From the NCBI GenBank assembly GCA_002717365.1, contig PBDJ01000041.1:1-64000 (forward strand): 64,000 bases of DNA. The letters run 5' to 3'. The notes beneath the pieces were generated by a model. That model saw nothing but the letters and a program-made list of their open reading frames with translations. It was not told the origin of the DNA and did not search any database. This document shows positions 26,618 through 36,183 of this stretch, in pieces (positions within the stretch are counted from its first letter, which is position 1; each line of letters starts with the position of its first letter). A program made the translations under genes and the position numbers. Source of the stretch: Acidimicrobiaceae bacterium. Lineage in GTDB: Bacteria; Actinomycetota; Acidimicrobiia; Acidimicrobiales; MedAcidi-G1.

Positions 26618-27085
26618 ATGTCAAATATTGATCAATCAGATATCCAAATTCTCGCTGCGCTTCAGTCGAATGCGCGGCAAACAAACCGTGCCATAGCAGA
26701 AGAGGTGGGCCTTGCACCGTCAACGACGTTGGAACGGATCCGCTCACTGGAGGGGCGAGGTGTAGTCACCGGCTACCACGCCGATGTGGACCTCGTTGCG
26801 CTCGGTCGCCCTCTTCAGGCCATTGTGACTCTCCGGCTCCGGCCTAAGACCGGGGCGGTGATCGACAGCGCCATTAGTCGCCTCATGGAACTCCCGGAGA
26901 CCCTTGGCGTGTTTCTCCTGACCGGGATCGACGACCTAATCGTCCACGTGAGCGTCACCGATACCGACAGCCTGCGTCACTTGGTGTTGGATCGCATCTC
27001 CAGTATCGAAGGCGTGGTTGGCGACCGGACCTCGCTGGTCTTCGAACACAAGCAAAAGAGGGTTGCCGAAACTCTGGCTGACTGA
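26618..27085 (+). CDS. Lrp/AsnC family transcriptional regulator
   Basis: This 155-residue protein has an N-terminal helix-turn-helix (residues 6-60: DIQILAALQSNARQTNRAIAEEVGLAPSTTLERIRSL, split by the turn) and a C-terminal RAM/ACT-type ligand domain (about 70-150). Family members sense amino acids. It is divergent from the indolepyruvate oxidoreductase gene, so it probably controls use of aromatic or branched 2-oxo acids. Its first codons are unusually AT-rich (TCAAATATTGATCAATC), unlike its neighbours, and no clear Shine-Dalgarno is seen before the ATG. Confidence 0.9.
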   Translation: MSNIDQSDIQILAALQSNARQTNRAIAEEVGLAPSTTLERIRSLEGRGVVTGYHADVDLVALGRPLQAIVTLRLRPKTGAVIDSAISRLMELPETLGVFLLTGIDDLIVHVSVTDTDSLRHLVLDRISSIEGVVGDRTSLVFEHKQKRVAETLAD

Positions 27086-27149
27086 TTCTCCTGTGGAGCT
27101 GGGGGGAATCGATCCGCCGCCTACGGCTATCCCGCGAGGCCAGATGAAC

Positions 27150-28040
27150 TCAGTGACCCAGACCGGTCAGATCCGCTAGCACGGCGGCGTTGCGGTCCTC
27201 GTCGGAGTCGACGCCCGAAGACGTGGCAGCACCCCGGATGATCCGTCGCCGCACTGCGGCTGAGACAGTGTCGATGCTCAACACCACGGCGATAGTCATC
27301 AACAGCACAGCGCCTACTGCCGGGAAGTTGCGAAACACCAGTTGGGACACCAACTCAGAGCCCACTCCGCCGGCGCCGATCATGCCCAACACCGCCGACG
27401 CTCTCACGTTGATCTCGAAGCGGAACAACCACTGAGAGGTCACCACGGGCAGGATCTGGGGCACGACCCCCCAGCGCATTCCCGACACCCACCGACCCCC
27501 GGTAGCTGCTACCGCTTCCAGGGGTCCGGTGTCCACCCCCTCGATAGTCTCAGTAGCCCACTTCCCGAGGGTGCCCACCGAGTGGATCCCGATGGCCAGC
27601 GCACCGGCCCACGGGCCCAGCCCGGTGATCGGGATGAGGATCACGGCCAGGATCAGCTCCGGTACGGCACGGATCACGTTGAATAGCTGACGTATCGGGA
27701 TTCGAACTGCAGCCGGGGCCACATTCTCGGCGGCCAGGAAAGCCAGCGGCAGGGACAGCGTGGCCCCGATAAGGGTGCCGATCCACGCAATGTGCACCGA
27801 TTCCAGCACCTTGCCCACCACTCCTCGTTCAGCGGCTTCGGCAAAGGCTGGCGGGACCATGCGACGGAAAATGTCCCAGGCATCTCCGGGTGCACCGAGC
27901 AGACGGTCGAGCGAGACGCCCAGGCCAGATATCGACCAGCCGACAACCACGACCAGGATCGTCGCCGCCACAGCGCGGCGGCCCGACCTGATGGGGGCGA
28001 TCGGCCGGTCCGGAGAGGCGATGGTCGGGTCGGCGGACAT
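27150..28040 (-). CDS. phnE: Phosphonate-type ABC transporter permease (second PhnE)
   Basis: This 296-residue membrane protein has about six hydrophobic segments and the permease EAA-type loop (TIEGVDTGPLEAVAATGG) that contacts the ATPase. It is the last gene of a phnDCEE operon and follows the other permease by 1 bp. The two permeases likely form a heterodimeric channel. The substrate may be phosphonate or phosphite. No C-P lyase genes are present nearby. Confidence 0.88.
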   Translation of the reverse strand: MSADPTIASPDRPIAPIRSGRRAVAATILVVVVGWSISGLGVSLDRLLGAPGDAWDIFRRMVPPAFAEAAERGVVGKVLESVHIAWIGTLIGATLSLPLAFLAAENVAPAAVRIPIRQLFNVIRAVPELILAVILIPITGLGPWAGALAIGIHSVGTLGKWATETIEGVDTGPLEAVAATGGRWVSGMRWGVVPQILPVVTSQWLFRFEINVRASAVLGMIGAGGVGSELVSQLVFRNFPAVGAVLLMTIAVVLSIDTVSAAVRRRIIRGAATSSGVDSDEDRNAAVLADLTGLGH

Positions 28041-28041
28041 G

Positions 28042-28848
28042 TCAGACCAGCCGCCTGCGGATGGCCACGCTGACTTGCTCGATCACGAAGACGACGACGA
28101 AAACCAGCACCAGCACGCCCAGTACCCGGTCGAATCGGAAGTACTGCCGTTGGGACTCGACCACCCGTCCGATGCCCCCGGCTCCCACCAAGCCCAGCAC
28201 CACCGACGCCCGGATGTTCAACTCGAACACGTACAGCCCGTATGCCACGTACTCGGGAAGGACGGTGGGCAAGACACCGGTTCGGACCACGGGAGCGTGG
28301 CGGCCGCCGGCCGCCCGGGCCGCCTCCAGCGGTCGGGGGTCAGCGCCGTCGATGGTCTCGCTAAACAACTTCACCATCACGCCTAGCGAGAAGACCGAAA
28401 GAGCCCAAGAACCGGCGAACGCCCCGACCCCTACTGCGGTGACTAGCAACTTGGCCCAGAAGAGGTCGGGTACCGCTCGGACCACGTTCATGACCGACCG
28501 GCTGACCACCAGGGTGACCCGGTTGGGAGAGGTCAACGGCGACATGGCGAAGGCCAAGGGGAGGGCCAGGGTGCAACCGATGAGAGTGGAGATCACAGCG
28601 ATCTGGAGTGTTTCGACCAAGGGGTCCAGCACGTTGTGCCGATCCAGGACCCAATCCCAAGGGATGGGCCAGAACTTCCCCCACAGAGGGTTCGACCAAA
28701 CGCTCCAGAACGAGGAGACGTCAAAGCCGACCTTGCGGCCGGCAAACAGCGTGTAGGCGGTCAGGGCGCCGGCCACCATCCACAGTCGGAGGCCCCGGCG
28801 GGGACGAGACGGCCGACTCGTGGTGGCGCCAACCTGGGGTGCGTTCAC
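28042..28848 (-). CDS. phnE: Phosphonate-type ABC transporter permease (first PhnE)
   Basis: A 268-residue permease of the PhnE family with several transmembrane segments and the conserved loop TIDGADPRPLEAARAAGG. Its ATG overlaps the stop of the ATPase gene phnC by 4 bp. It is similar in layout to the permease encoded just downstream, suggesting an old duplication within the operon. Confidence 0.88.
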   Translation of the reverse strand: MNAPQVGATTSRPSRPRRGLRLWMVAGALTAYTLFAGRKVGFDVSSFWSVWSNPLWGKFWPIPWDWVLDRHNVLDPLVETLQIAVISTLIGCTLALPLAFAMSPLTSPNRVTLVVSRSVMNVVRAVPDLFWAKLLVTAVGVGAFAGSWALSVFSLGVMVKLFSETIDGADPRPLEAARAAGGRHAPVVRTGVLPTVLPEYVAYGLYVFELNIRASVVLGLVGAGGIGRVVESQRQYFRFDRVLGVLVLVFVVVFVIEQVSVAIRRRLV

Positions 28849-29627
28849 CCGGCGGGCTCGGCGTCGATAGTTAGGAGGTCGTCGTCGGTGATTGCTCGGC
28901 CGTAGATCTCCTGGAAGGTGTCGTCGGTGACATCGGAGATGTCGCCGTCGAAGACCACCTCGCCGTCCCGCAAGCCCACCAACCGGCGTCCGAATTCCCG
29001 AGCCAGGTCCAGGAAGTGCAAGTTGACTAGCGTGGTGATCCCCATCTCGCGGTTGATACGCAGCAGGTCACCCATGACCTGCCGACTGGTGACCGGGTCC
29101 AGCGCGGCCACCGGCTCATCGGCCAGCATCACCGCCGGCTCCTGGGCCAGGGCCCGAGCGATACCCACCCGCTGCTGCTGCCCGCCAGACAGGTTGGAGG
29201 CCCGTACATACGCCTTTTCAACAATTCCGACCCGTTCAAGAGCCTGGAGGGCCGCTTCGCGCTCGGCGGACGGCCAGAGCCCAAGAGTGGATCGCCAGGC
29301 CGGGACGGCAGACAGGCGCCCCATAAGCACATTGTTCAGTACTGAGGTGCGGTGCACCAGATTGAACGTCTGGAAGATCATCCCGATCTGCGAACGGATG
29401 ACCCTCAACTCGGCGGCCCCGGCGCCGACCACCTCGGTCCCGTCAATGGTGATCGACCCGGAGGTGGCCGGCACAAGGCCATTCAGGGCCCGCAGGAGCG
29501 TGGACTTACCCGCCCCCGAAAGCCCGACGACCACAACAAACTCACCGTCGTCGACCCGGAGGTCTACGTTGCGCAGTGCCTGGACGCCGCCCCGGTAGGT
29601 CACCGAGACGTCGTCGAACCGGATCAC
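28845..29627 (-). CDS. phnC: Phosphonate-type ABC transporter ATP-binding protein
   Basis: The ATPase has Walker A GLSGAGKST, the ABC signature LSGGQQQRVGIARAL, Walker B VMLADEPVAALDP and the typical PhnC length of about 260 residues when started at the GTG at 29627 (IRFDDVSVTYRGG follows directly). The frame stays open to 29798 with an ATG at 29726, but that start would overlap phnD by 53 bp and add a serine-rich non-conserved leader. The start is therefore uncertain. It supplies energy to the two PhnE permeases. Confidence 0.85.
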   Translation of the reverse strand: MIRFDDVSVTYRGGVQALRNVDLRVDDGEFVVVVGLSGAGKSTLLRALNGLVPATSGSITIDGTEVVGAGAAELRVIRSQIGMIFQTFNLVHRTSVLNNVLMGRLSAVPAWRSTLGLWPSAEREAALQALERVGIVEKAYVRASNLSGGQQQRVGIARALAQEPAVMLADEPVAALDPVTSRQVMGDLLRINREMGITTLVNLHFLDLAREFGRRLVGLRDGEVVFDGDISDVTDDTFQEIYGRAITDDDLLTIDAEPAG

Positions 29628-29673
29628 GGCCCGTGCGTCGGTTGTGTCGTGGTCGTCGGCTTCGGTACCCCGA

Positions 29674-30741
29674 TCAGCCGAGAGGCTCGGTGATCCCGAG
29701 GGCGTCAGCTGCCTTTCGGACGACATCGAAGTCAGATTCGACAGCTCGCCGGATCGATGTCCAGCCGTAGGCCTCGTCGAACACCGCCTCGCCTTCATCA
29801 GTCTCTAGGTAGGCATAGATGGCGTCATAGATGGCGTTCTGCAACGAGTCGGGCAGCAGCGAACTGGCGGCCACTACGTCGTTGGGGACCTCGGCGGTGA
29901 GGTTAAACACGATCACCTTGTCACCCACATCGGTCTTCTCCTTGCGGAGGGTCCGGCGGGCATCGTCGTAGGACACACCGACGTCGGCGTCACCGTTATA
30001 GACAGCGATCACGGCGCCGTCGTGTCCGCCGGTAAAGATCGGAGTGATGTCGTTCACCGGATCGATGCCCGCCTCGATGAGTTGCAGGGCCGGGAACAGG
30101 TAACCGGAGGTCGAGGACTCTGAGGTGAAGGCCACCCGCTTGCCCTTCACCTTGGACAGGTCAGCCATGCAGGAGGTCCCAGGCGATACGTCGCCGGCAT
30201 CCACCGACTCGCCGAGGGCCTTGCCGGAATCACCGAAGTAGACGCCTACCTGCAGTGCCACGGCCTCCAGGGCACCGACCTGGACCACTCCCTCATCCAT
30301 GTTCTCCAGGGCCGTACCCGACTCGGGCGCCGTTTCGCACAGCGATGGGTCGTTGGTCATCCACTGGCCGTGATACGTGGCGGACCCGTACCGGATGGCT
30401 TGGATCAGCACCTCCATATTCCCGAACTGCCGCTGGGCCAGCGTGTAGCCGAACGGCCCGAAGGCCCCCAGGTCGGCCTTGCCGGTTCCCATCGCCGTGA
30501 CCAGGCCGGTGTAGTCGGTGGTCACCACGCCGTTCACCTCGATACCGAGGGTCTCTGACAACACGTCCATGAAGGGTTGGATGTTGTCCTGGAGCGCTTC
30601 CTGCTCCGAACTAGGAACGAAACCGAACGTAATGCTGTCCGGCCAGGTCCCGTCGCCGGCGGTTGACCCCCCGTCGTCGGAGCACCCTGAAGCCAGTAGG
30701 CCCAGAGTGAGTAGAAGTGCGAGCAGTGAACGAGCCTTCAT
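29674..30741 (-). CDS. phnD: Phosphonate-type substrate-binding lipoprotein
   Basis: The 355-residue protein begins with a lipoprotein signal peptide (MKARSLLALLLTLGL then lipobox LASGC) and continues as a PhnD-family binding protein: ITFGFVPSSEQEAL, the loop DYTGLVTAMGTGKADLGAFGP and FTSESSTSGYLFPALQL (split here). PhnD binds phosphonate or phosphite outside the membrane for transport by PhnC/PhnE. The ATG at 30741 is chosen because it gives the signal peptide; the frame continues upstream for 27 residues. It is the first gene of the operon. Confidence 0.9.
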   Translation of the reverse strand: MKARSLLALLLTLGLLASGCSDDGGSTAGDGTWPDSITFGFVPSSEQEALQDNIQPFMDVLSETLGIEVNGVVTTDYTGLVTAMGTGKADLGAFGPFGYTLAQRQFGNMEVLIQAIRYGSATYHGQWMTNDPSLCETAPESGTALENMDEGVVQVGALEAVALQVGVYFGDSGKALGESVDAGDVSPGTSCMADLSKVKGKRVAFTSESSTSGYLFPALQLIEAGIDPVNDITPIFTGGHDGAVIAVYNGDADVGVSYDDARRTLRKEKTDVGDKVIVFNLTAEVPNDVVAASSLLPDSLQNAIYDAIYAYLETDEGEAVFDEAYGWTSIRRAVESDFDVVRKAADALGITEPLG

Positions 30742-30867
30742 GGGACCTCCCCACGAACTTGGTGGCGACCCCTGGTGGCCCGCCGACGCCGCGACCGTAG
30801 TCAAGCAAGACGATGCCTGCATCCATTAGGGCCGGGTTGCCGGAGAACCGGGGCGTAGGGTGCCGCG

Positions 30868-31767
30868 GTGCCAGATCCTGTTCGCGACCAGGCCGGCCTC
30901 GGCCGGGTCTCGGCGATTGTCGCCGTCTGCTTATGGTCGACCGGGAATGTCATCGTGGCTGGGTTTGACTTGCCCGGCCTCCAGACCGGGTTTTGGCGTC
31001 TTGTACTGGGGGCGGTGGTCTACTGGGCGATCCTCTACGCCAGCGGACGGCGCATCACCTGGGTTGTGTTGCGCCGGGTCCTCCCGGTGGCCATCACGTT
31101 TTCCCTGGAGCTCGGAGTCTTCTTTGTGGCTCTCCAACACACCACGGTGGCTAACGCCACCACCATTGGAGCGCTCCAGCCCATCGTGCTGATGGCCGTA
31201 GCTTCGCGGCGCTACCGGGAGCGGGTTGGGTGGTGGCTGGTTGGCGTGGCCCTGCTGGCCATCGGGGGCGTGGCCCTGGTGATGTACGGGGCCGGAGGGG
31301 AGGTCCGGCCCGAGGGGCACCTGACGGGAGACCTCTTCGCCGTGGTCGCTATGGTCCTGTTCTCCGCCTACTTCATCTTCGTCAAGGATGTCCGCCAGCA
31401 GATCGACACGTTCACGCTTCAGACCGCCTCGATGACCATCGGGTTCGTGGTGCTGCTCCCCTTGGCCGCCGTGGAAGCCGGTCAAATCGTTCCCCCCCTC
31501 CCGTCGTGGTCGCAGTGGGGGGTCCTGGCCCTGCTGCTGGCTATCCCCGGAACCGGTCACTTCTTGATGAACTGGGCCCACCTCCACGTCAGCCTCACCT
31601 TGGCCGGCCTCCTGACACTGGCCGCCCCGGTCCTCTCCACCGTGGGTGCCTGGCTAGTCCTGGAGCAGCGGTTGGCCATTTCTCAGGTGGCAGGTATGGC
31701 CGTGGTACTAGGTGCTCTGGTTCTCGTGGTACGGCGAGACGCCCGGCTGCACGCCGAGCCAGGCTGA
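30868..31767 (+). CDS. EamA/DMT-family membrane transporter
   Basis: This 299-residue protein has ten predicted membrane helices arranged as two EamA repeats. Typical signs are WSTGNVIVAG in helix 1, the TTVANATTIGALQPI loop and the second-repeat segment with LAAPVLSTVGAWLVLEQ. DMT transporters export or import amino acids, nucleosides or other metabolites; the cargo is unknown. The start is the GTG at 30868. It is divergent from the phn operon with 126 bp between. Confidence 0.85.
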   Translation: MPDPVRDQAGLGRVSAIVAVCLWSTGNVIVAGFDLPGLQTGFWRLVLGAVVYWAILYASGRRITWVVLRRVLPVAITFSLELGVFFVALQHTTVANATTIGALQPIVLMAVASRRYRERVGWWLVGVALLAIGGVALVMYGAGGEVRPEGHLTGDLFAVVAMVLFSAYFIFVKDVRQQIDTFTLQTASMTIGFVVLLPLAAVEAGQIVPPLPSWSQWGVLALLLAIPGTGHFLMNWAHLHVSLTLAGLLTLAAPVLSTVGAWLVLEQRLAISQVAGMAVVLGALVLVVRRDARLHAEPG

Positions 31768-31891
31768 GCAAAGGGTCCCGGGGTTATTGACGGTGAACAA
31801 AGCGCACCCGAGGGTCCCCGGCGCCCCCGGTAGCATCGACGGGACCGACCGGGGCCTACCCGGTGGGCCTTCCTAACTGTTGGAACCGGCT

Positions 31892-33526
31892 ATGGACGTG
31901 CGCCACATCCTCATCGACGCGGTCCGTACCGCGCTAACCGACCTCGGGATCGACCCAGTGCCCGACGTGGTCCAGCTAGAGCGGCCGGCTAATCCTGACC
32001 ACGGGGACTGGTCGACCAACGTGGCCTTGGCCTCGGCGAAGACAGCCGGTCAGAACCCCCGCGAACTGGGCACCGCCTTGGCTGACCACCTGTCGACCAC
32101 CCCGCCGCCCCACGTGGTTGGTGTCGAAGTGGCCGGTCCGGGCTTCGTGAACTTTCGGCTGGCCGACTCGTGGCTCCACGAGGTGCTGGCCGATGTGGTG
32201 GTCGCCGGAGCCGACGGGTGGGGCCGGCACGACCACGGGGTCGGGGTCAAAGTCATCGTGGAGTTCGTGAGCGCTAACCCGACCGGGCCGCTCCACGCCG
32301 GGCACGGTCGTGGCGCCTGCTACGGCGACTCAGTAGCCCGCCTCTACGAGCGGTGCGGCTACCAAGTGGCGCGCGAGTTCTACATCAACGACCGCGGTAT
32401 CCAAATGCAGAACTTCGCCGCCTCGCTGGCCGCGCGAGCCGGCGGACGGGAGGTCGCCGACGACGGCTATCACGGCCAGTACATCGTGGACTGGGCGGCC
32501 GAGATGCCGATCGACGCCGACCCGCTGGAGTGGGGCTACGCCCGGGCACTGGCCGCCCACCAGTCCGTCCTGGAGTCGCTATCCATCCACTTCGACACCT
32601 GGTTCAGTGAGCGATCCATGATGGCCAGCGGAGCCATAGACCAGACGTTGGCCGACCTGCAGGTCGCCGGCTCCGTGTACGAGGAGGATGGCGCTGTCTG
32701 GCTGCGGAGCAGCGAGCATGGCGACGACAAGGATCGGGTACTGATCAAGGGGGACGGCGAGCCCACTTATCTGATGCCCGACGTGGCTTATCACCGGGAC
32801 AAGTTCGGCCGAGCCGACCTCCTGGTAAACGTCTTCGGTGCCGACCACCACGGCTATGTGGCCCGGATGCACGCCGCTATGGCCCTGCTGGGACACGACC
32901 CCGGTGACTTGGAGATCGCAATTACCCAGCTCGTCAGCCTCCAGAGGGACGGCCAGGAGGTCCGCCTCTCCAAGAGGACCGGCGAGATGGTCGAACTGGC
33001 CGAGGTGGTGGACGAGGTGGGCGCCGATGCGGCCCGCTTCACTTACCTCTTGTTGTCCGTTGACTCCCCCCAGACCTTCGATCTGGACTTAGTGGCCAGC
33101 CAGGTCAACGAGAACCCGGTGTTCTACGTGCAGTACGCCCACGCCCGGATCCACTCGATCGTCCGACGTGCCGAAGAGGCAGGAAACCGGCGGGGTTCGC
33201 TGGTCGACGCCGACCTGTCCCTACTCGTACATCCCCGCGAACTGGAGATCCTACGGGCCTTGCACGAGTTGCCGGACGCCGTGGAGCGGGCCTGCCGGGA
33301 GCGGGCGCCACACCAGGTCACCACCTGGGTCCGAGAGATGGCATCGTCGTTCCACGGCTTCTACCACGACTGCCGAGTGCTGGGCGACGGGATCGACCCA
33401 GCGACCACGACAGCCCGACTGTGGCTGGTCGAGGGGGCGCGCATCGGCCTGGCCGTCGCCCTGGATCTACTGGGCGTGAGTGCACCGACCGAGATGTGGC
33501 GCGACCCTGCTGATGGGGAGAACTGA
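31892..33526 (+). CDS. argS: Arginyl-tRNA synthetase
   Basis: The 544-residue class I synthetase has an N-terminal Add-1 domain, the HIGH-type motif SANPTGPLHAGHGRGA near residue 128, and the KMSKS-equivalent RLSKRTGEM near 360, followed by the DALR anticodon-binding domain at the C-terminus. It charges tRNA-Arg with arginine. The ATG at 31892 is preferred over an in-frame TTG at 31880. It starts the conserved argS-lysA-hom-thrC block; lysA begins 2 bp after its stop. A 124 bp gap precedes it. Confidence 0.96.
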   Translation: MDVRHILIDAVRTALTDLGIDPVPDVVQLERPANPDHGDWSTNVALASAKTAGQNPRELGTALADHLSTTPPPHVVGVEVAGPGFVNFRLADSWLHEVLADVVVAGADGWGRHDHGVGVKVIVEFVSANPTGPLHAGHGRGACYGDSVARLYERCGYQVAREFYINDRGIQMQNFAASLAARAGGREVADDGYHGQYIVDWAAEMPIDADPLEWGYARALAAHQSVLESLSIHFDTWFSERSMMASGAIDQTLADLQVAGSVYEEDGAVWLRSSEHGDDKDRVLIKGDGEPTYLMPDVAYHRDKFGRADLLVNVFGADHHGYVARMHAAMALLGHDPGDLEIAITQLVSLQRDGQEVRLSKRTGEMVELAEVVDEVGADAARFTYLLLSVDSPQTFDLDLVASQVNENPVFYVQYAHARIHSIVRRAEEAGNRRGSLVDADLSLLVHPRELEILRALHELPDAVERACRERAPHQVTTWVREMASSFHGFYHDCRVLGDGIDPATTTARLWLVEGARIGLAVALDLLGVSAPTEMWRDPADGEN

Positions 33527-33528
33527 CG

Positions 33529-34800
33529 ATGGCCGGTCCCATCCCCCTACACCTGCTACCCGACTCGGCGTCGGTCGGACCGGACGGCCGGGCCTCGATT
33601 GGCGGATGTGACCTGGTGGATCTGGCCGATGAGTACGGCACACCGCTCTTCGTGTACGACGAGGACCACCTGCGGAGTCGCTGCCGAGAGGCGGTGGCCG
33701 CCTTCGGGGACGGCGTGGCCTACGCCTCTAAGGCCTTTCTTTGTGGCGCCATGGCCCGCTTGGCCCATGAGGAGGGCATGTGCTTGGACGTGGCCACGGG
33801 TGGCGAGTTGTATGTAGCCCGTCACGCTGGGGTGCCCGGCGACCGTCTGGTCCTCCATGGCAACAACAAGAGCGACCGTGAGTTAGCCATGGCTCTGGAT
33901 GAGGGGGTGGGCCGGATCGTCGTCGACTCGTTCGACGAGTTGGATCGCCTCGACGACCTGTCCACCCGGACTGGGTCCCGGCCTCAGGTCCTGTTGCGGA
34001 TCACCCCGGGAGTGGAGGCCCGGACCCACGAGTTCGTGGCCACCGGCCAGGACGACTCCAAGTTCGGCTTCACGGTGTCGTCTGGCCTTGCCGAGGCGGC
34101 TGTAGAACGTGCTACGGCGTCCGACACCGTGGAGCTAGTCGGACTGCACGCTCACATAGGCAGCCAGGTGTTCGAGGTCGGGGCCTTTTCTCGGGCCGTC
34201 GAGGTCCTGGTGGACTTCGCCGAGTCCTTCGGGTTGCCCGAACTCTCGGTGGGTGGCGGCCTGGGTGTGCCGTACGTGGAGGGGGAGTCGGCTCCGTCGA
34301 TCACCGAGTGGGCTGCCGGTATCCGGGCCGTCTGCGAGGCGGCCGGGGTAACGGCCTCGGTCTCGGCTGAGCCGGGTCGGGCCATCGTGGCGTCGGCTGC
34401 CGTGACCCTCTACCGAGTGGGGACGGTCAAGGACCTACCCGGGATCCGGACCTACGTGGCCGTCGACGGTGGGATGAGCGACAACCCCCGCCCTGTGCTC
34501 TACGGCTCGGGCTATGAGACCTTCTTGCCTCGGTCCACGAATAGCGATCGTCCGCGTGCCGTGCGGGTGGTGGGCAAGCACTGCGAATCGGGCGACCTCC
34601 TGGTCCGCGAGGGCTGGGTCCCCAAGGACATGGTGGTGGGAGACGTGTTAGCTACGCCGGTCACCGGGGCCTATGGACATTCCATGGGTTCCAACTACAA
34701 CCAGGTTCTGCGACCCGCTGTGGTGTTCGTGGCCGACGGCCGGGCCCGTCAGGTAGTGCGACGCGAGACCTTCGAGGACCTGGTTAGCCGGGAGGGCTGA
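33529..34800 (+). CDS. lysA: Diaminopimelate decarboxylase
   Basis: The 423-residue PLP enzyme has the lysine of the internal aldimine in YASKAF (Lys68), the glycine-rich loop GGGLGVPY near residue 240 and the C-terminal catalytic cysteine in GKHCESGDLL. It decarboxylates meso-diaminopimelate to lysine, the last step of lysine synthesis. It sits between argS and hom as in many actinobacteria. The start directly follows the argS stop. Confidence 0.96.
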   Translation: MAGPIPLHLLPDSASVGPDGRASIGGCDLVDLADEYGTPLFVYDEDHLRSRCREAVAAFGDGVAYASKAFLCGAMARLAHEEGMCLDVATGGELYVARHAGVPGDRLVLHGNNKSDRELAMALDEGVGRIVVDSFDELDRLDDLSTRTGSRPQVLLRITPGVEARTHEFVATGQDDSKFGFTVSSGLAEAAVERATASDTVELVGLHAHIGSQVFEVGAFSRAVEVLVDFAESFGLPELSVGGGLGVPYVEGESAPSITEWAAGIRAVCEAAGVTASVSAEPGRAIVASAAVTLYRVGTVKDLPGIRTYVAVDGGMSDNPRPVLYGSGYETFLPRSTNSDRPRAVRVVGKHCESGDLLVREGWVPKDMVVGDVLATPVTGAYGHSMGSNYNQVLRPAVVFVADGRARQVVRRETFEDLVSREG

Positions 34801-34867
34801 CCAACGGAGGGGACGGGACCCCGAATCGGCGCCTTACCGAGCCACCCCGAGCGGTACCGTTTGTCCC

Positions 34868-36166
34868 ATGGAGTCCTCCCTGATCCGTGTTGGAATGCTG
34901 GGCTGCGGCCATGTGGGCGCAGCCCTGGCGGTCCTCGTCGCCGAACGCCGTGACGAGGTAGCCCGACGAACCGGGCTGGACTTGTCAGTGACCCGCATCG
35001 CGGTGCGCAACACGGCCATCGACAGGGACGTTCCAGTCAACGATGACGCCTTCACCACGGATGCCGCCTCGGTAGTAGCCGATCCCGAGGTTGACGTGGT
35101 TGTCGAACTGATGGGAGGCATTGAACCGGCCCGTGAACTGGTAGCGACCGCCTTGTCGTCCGGCAAGCCGGTGGTGACGGCCAACAAAGAACTCCTGGCA
35201 AACCACGGTGCCGAGCTCTACGCCCTAGCCGAGGCCAACGGCGTGGATCTGCTGTTTGAGGCTGCGGTCGCCGGGGCCATCCCGATCATGCGGCCCCTGC
35301 GCGAGTCGTTGGCCGGCGAGCCGATTCGGCGGGGCATGGGCATCGTTAATGGCACGACCAATTTCATCCTGACTCGCATGACCGACGAGGGAGCCAGCTA
35401 CGCCGACGCTCTGGCAGAGGCCCAGAGCCTGGGCTACGCCGAAAGTGACCCAACCGCCGACGTAGAGGGCTTCGATGCCGGAGCCAAGGCGGCCATCATC
35501 GCCACACTGGCCTTCGGTGCCCGGGTGGTGGCTGGCGACGTCTACCACGAAGGTATCTCAGGGATCACGGTGGACGACATCGAGTTCGCCGCCGACCTGA
35601 AGCACTGCATCAAGTTGCTGGCTGTGGCCGAGCAGACGGTCGACGAGGACGGTCGGTCCCAGGTCGGGGTGCGGGTGCACCCCACGCTGGTCCCGCTGGA
35701 CCACCCCTTGGCCTCGGTCAACGGAAGCTTCAACGCGGTATTCGTGGAAGGCGAGGCGTCCGGTGACCTCATGCTCTACGGGCGGGGAGCCGGTGGACGA
35801 CCGAGCGCTTCGGCCGTGCTGGGTGACCTCATCGACGCTGCGGGGAACCTCCACGGAGGCCACGGCGCGGTCATCGGGGATTTGGAGCCAGTCCGGATCG
35901 CTCCCATCGACGACGTGACGTCCGCCTTCTACCTGAACCTCGAGGTGGACGACCGCCCGGGAGTGCTGGCCCAGGTGGCTGCTGTGTTCGGCGAGCACGG
36001 CGTGTCCATCCGTTCAATGGAACAGGAGGGCCTAGGTGGTGAGGCCCGCCTGGTGTTCATCACCCACGGAGCCCAGGAGCGTGACCTGCGCTCCACCCTT
36101 GAGGACCTCCGTTCCCTGGACGCTGTGCGGGCCGTCGGCAGCGTGCTGCGGGTCATTGGCGACTGA
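34868..36166 (+). CDS. hom: Homoserine dehydrogenase
   Basis: The 432-residue protein has an NAD(P)-binding domain (GMLGCGHVGAAL at the N-terminus), the catalytic domain with NKELLANHG and GIVNGTTNFILT, and a C-terminal ACT domain (about residues 350-430) typical of feedback-regulated forms. It reduces aspartate semialdehyde to homoserine, the branch to threonine and methionine. It is followed after 17 bp by thrC. Confidence 0.96.
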   Translation: MESSLIRVGMLGCGHVGAALAVLVAERRDEVARRTGLDLSVTRIAVRNTAIDRDVPVNDDAFTTDAASVVADPEVDVVVELMGGIEPARELVATALSSGKPVVTANKELLANHGAELYALAEANGVDLLFEAAVAGAIPIMRPLRESLAGEPIRRGMGIVNGTTNFILTRMTDEGASYADALAEAQSLGYAESDPTADVEGFDAGAKAAIIATLAFGARVVAGDVYHEGISGITVDDIEFAADLKHCIKLLAVAEQTVDEDGRSQVGVRVHPTLVPLDHPLASVNGSFNAVFVEGEASGDLMLYGRGAGGRPSASAVLGDLIDAAGNLHGGHGAVIGDLEPVRIAPIDDVTSAFYLNLEVDDRPGVLAQVAAVFGEHGVSIRSMEQEGLGGEARLVFITHGAQERDLRSTLEDLRSLDAVRAVGSVLRVIGD

Positions 36167-36183
36167 CCGACGCCGCGATCACC

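Noticed and set aside
29627-29798. Longer phnC starts giving up to 317 residues
   Set aside because: They would overlap phnD by 53 bp or more and add a non-conserved serine-rich segment; the GTG at 29627 gives the normal family length.
31768-31891. Possible T-box or other riboswitch upstream of argS
   Set aside because: I see no T-box-like conserved sequence or terminator pair; a TTGACG is present but lacks a suitable -10 at the right distance.
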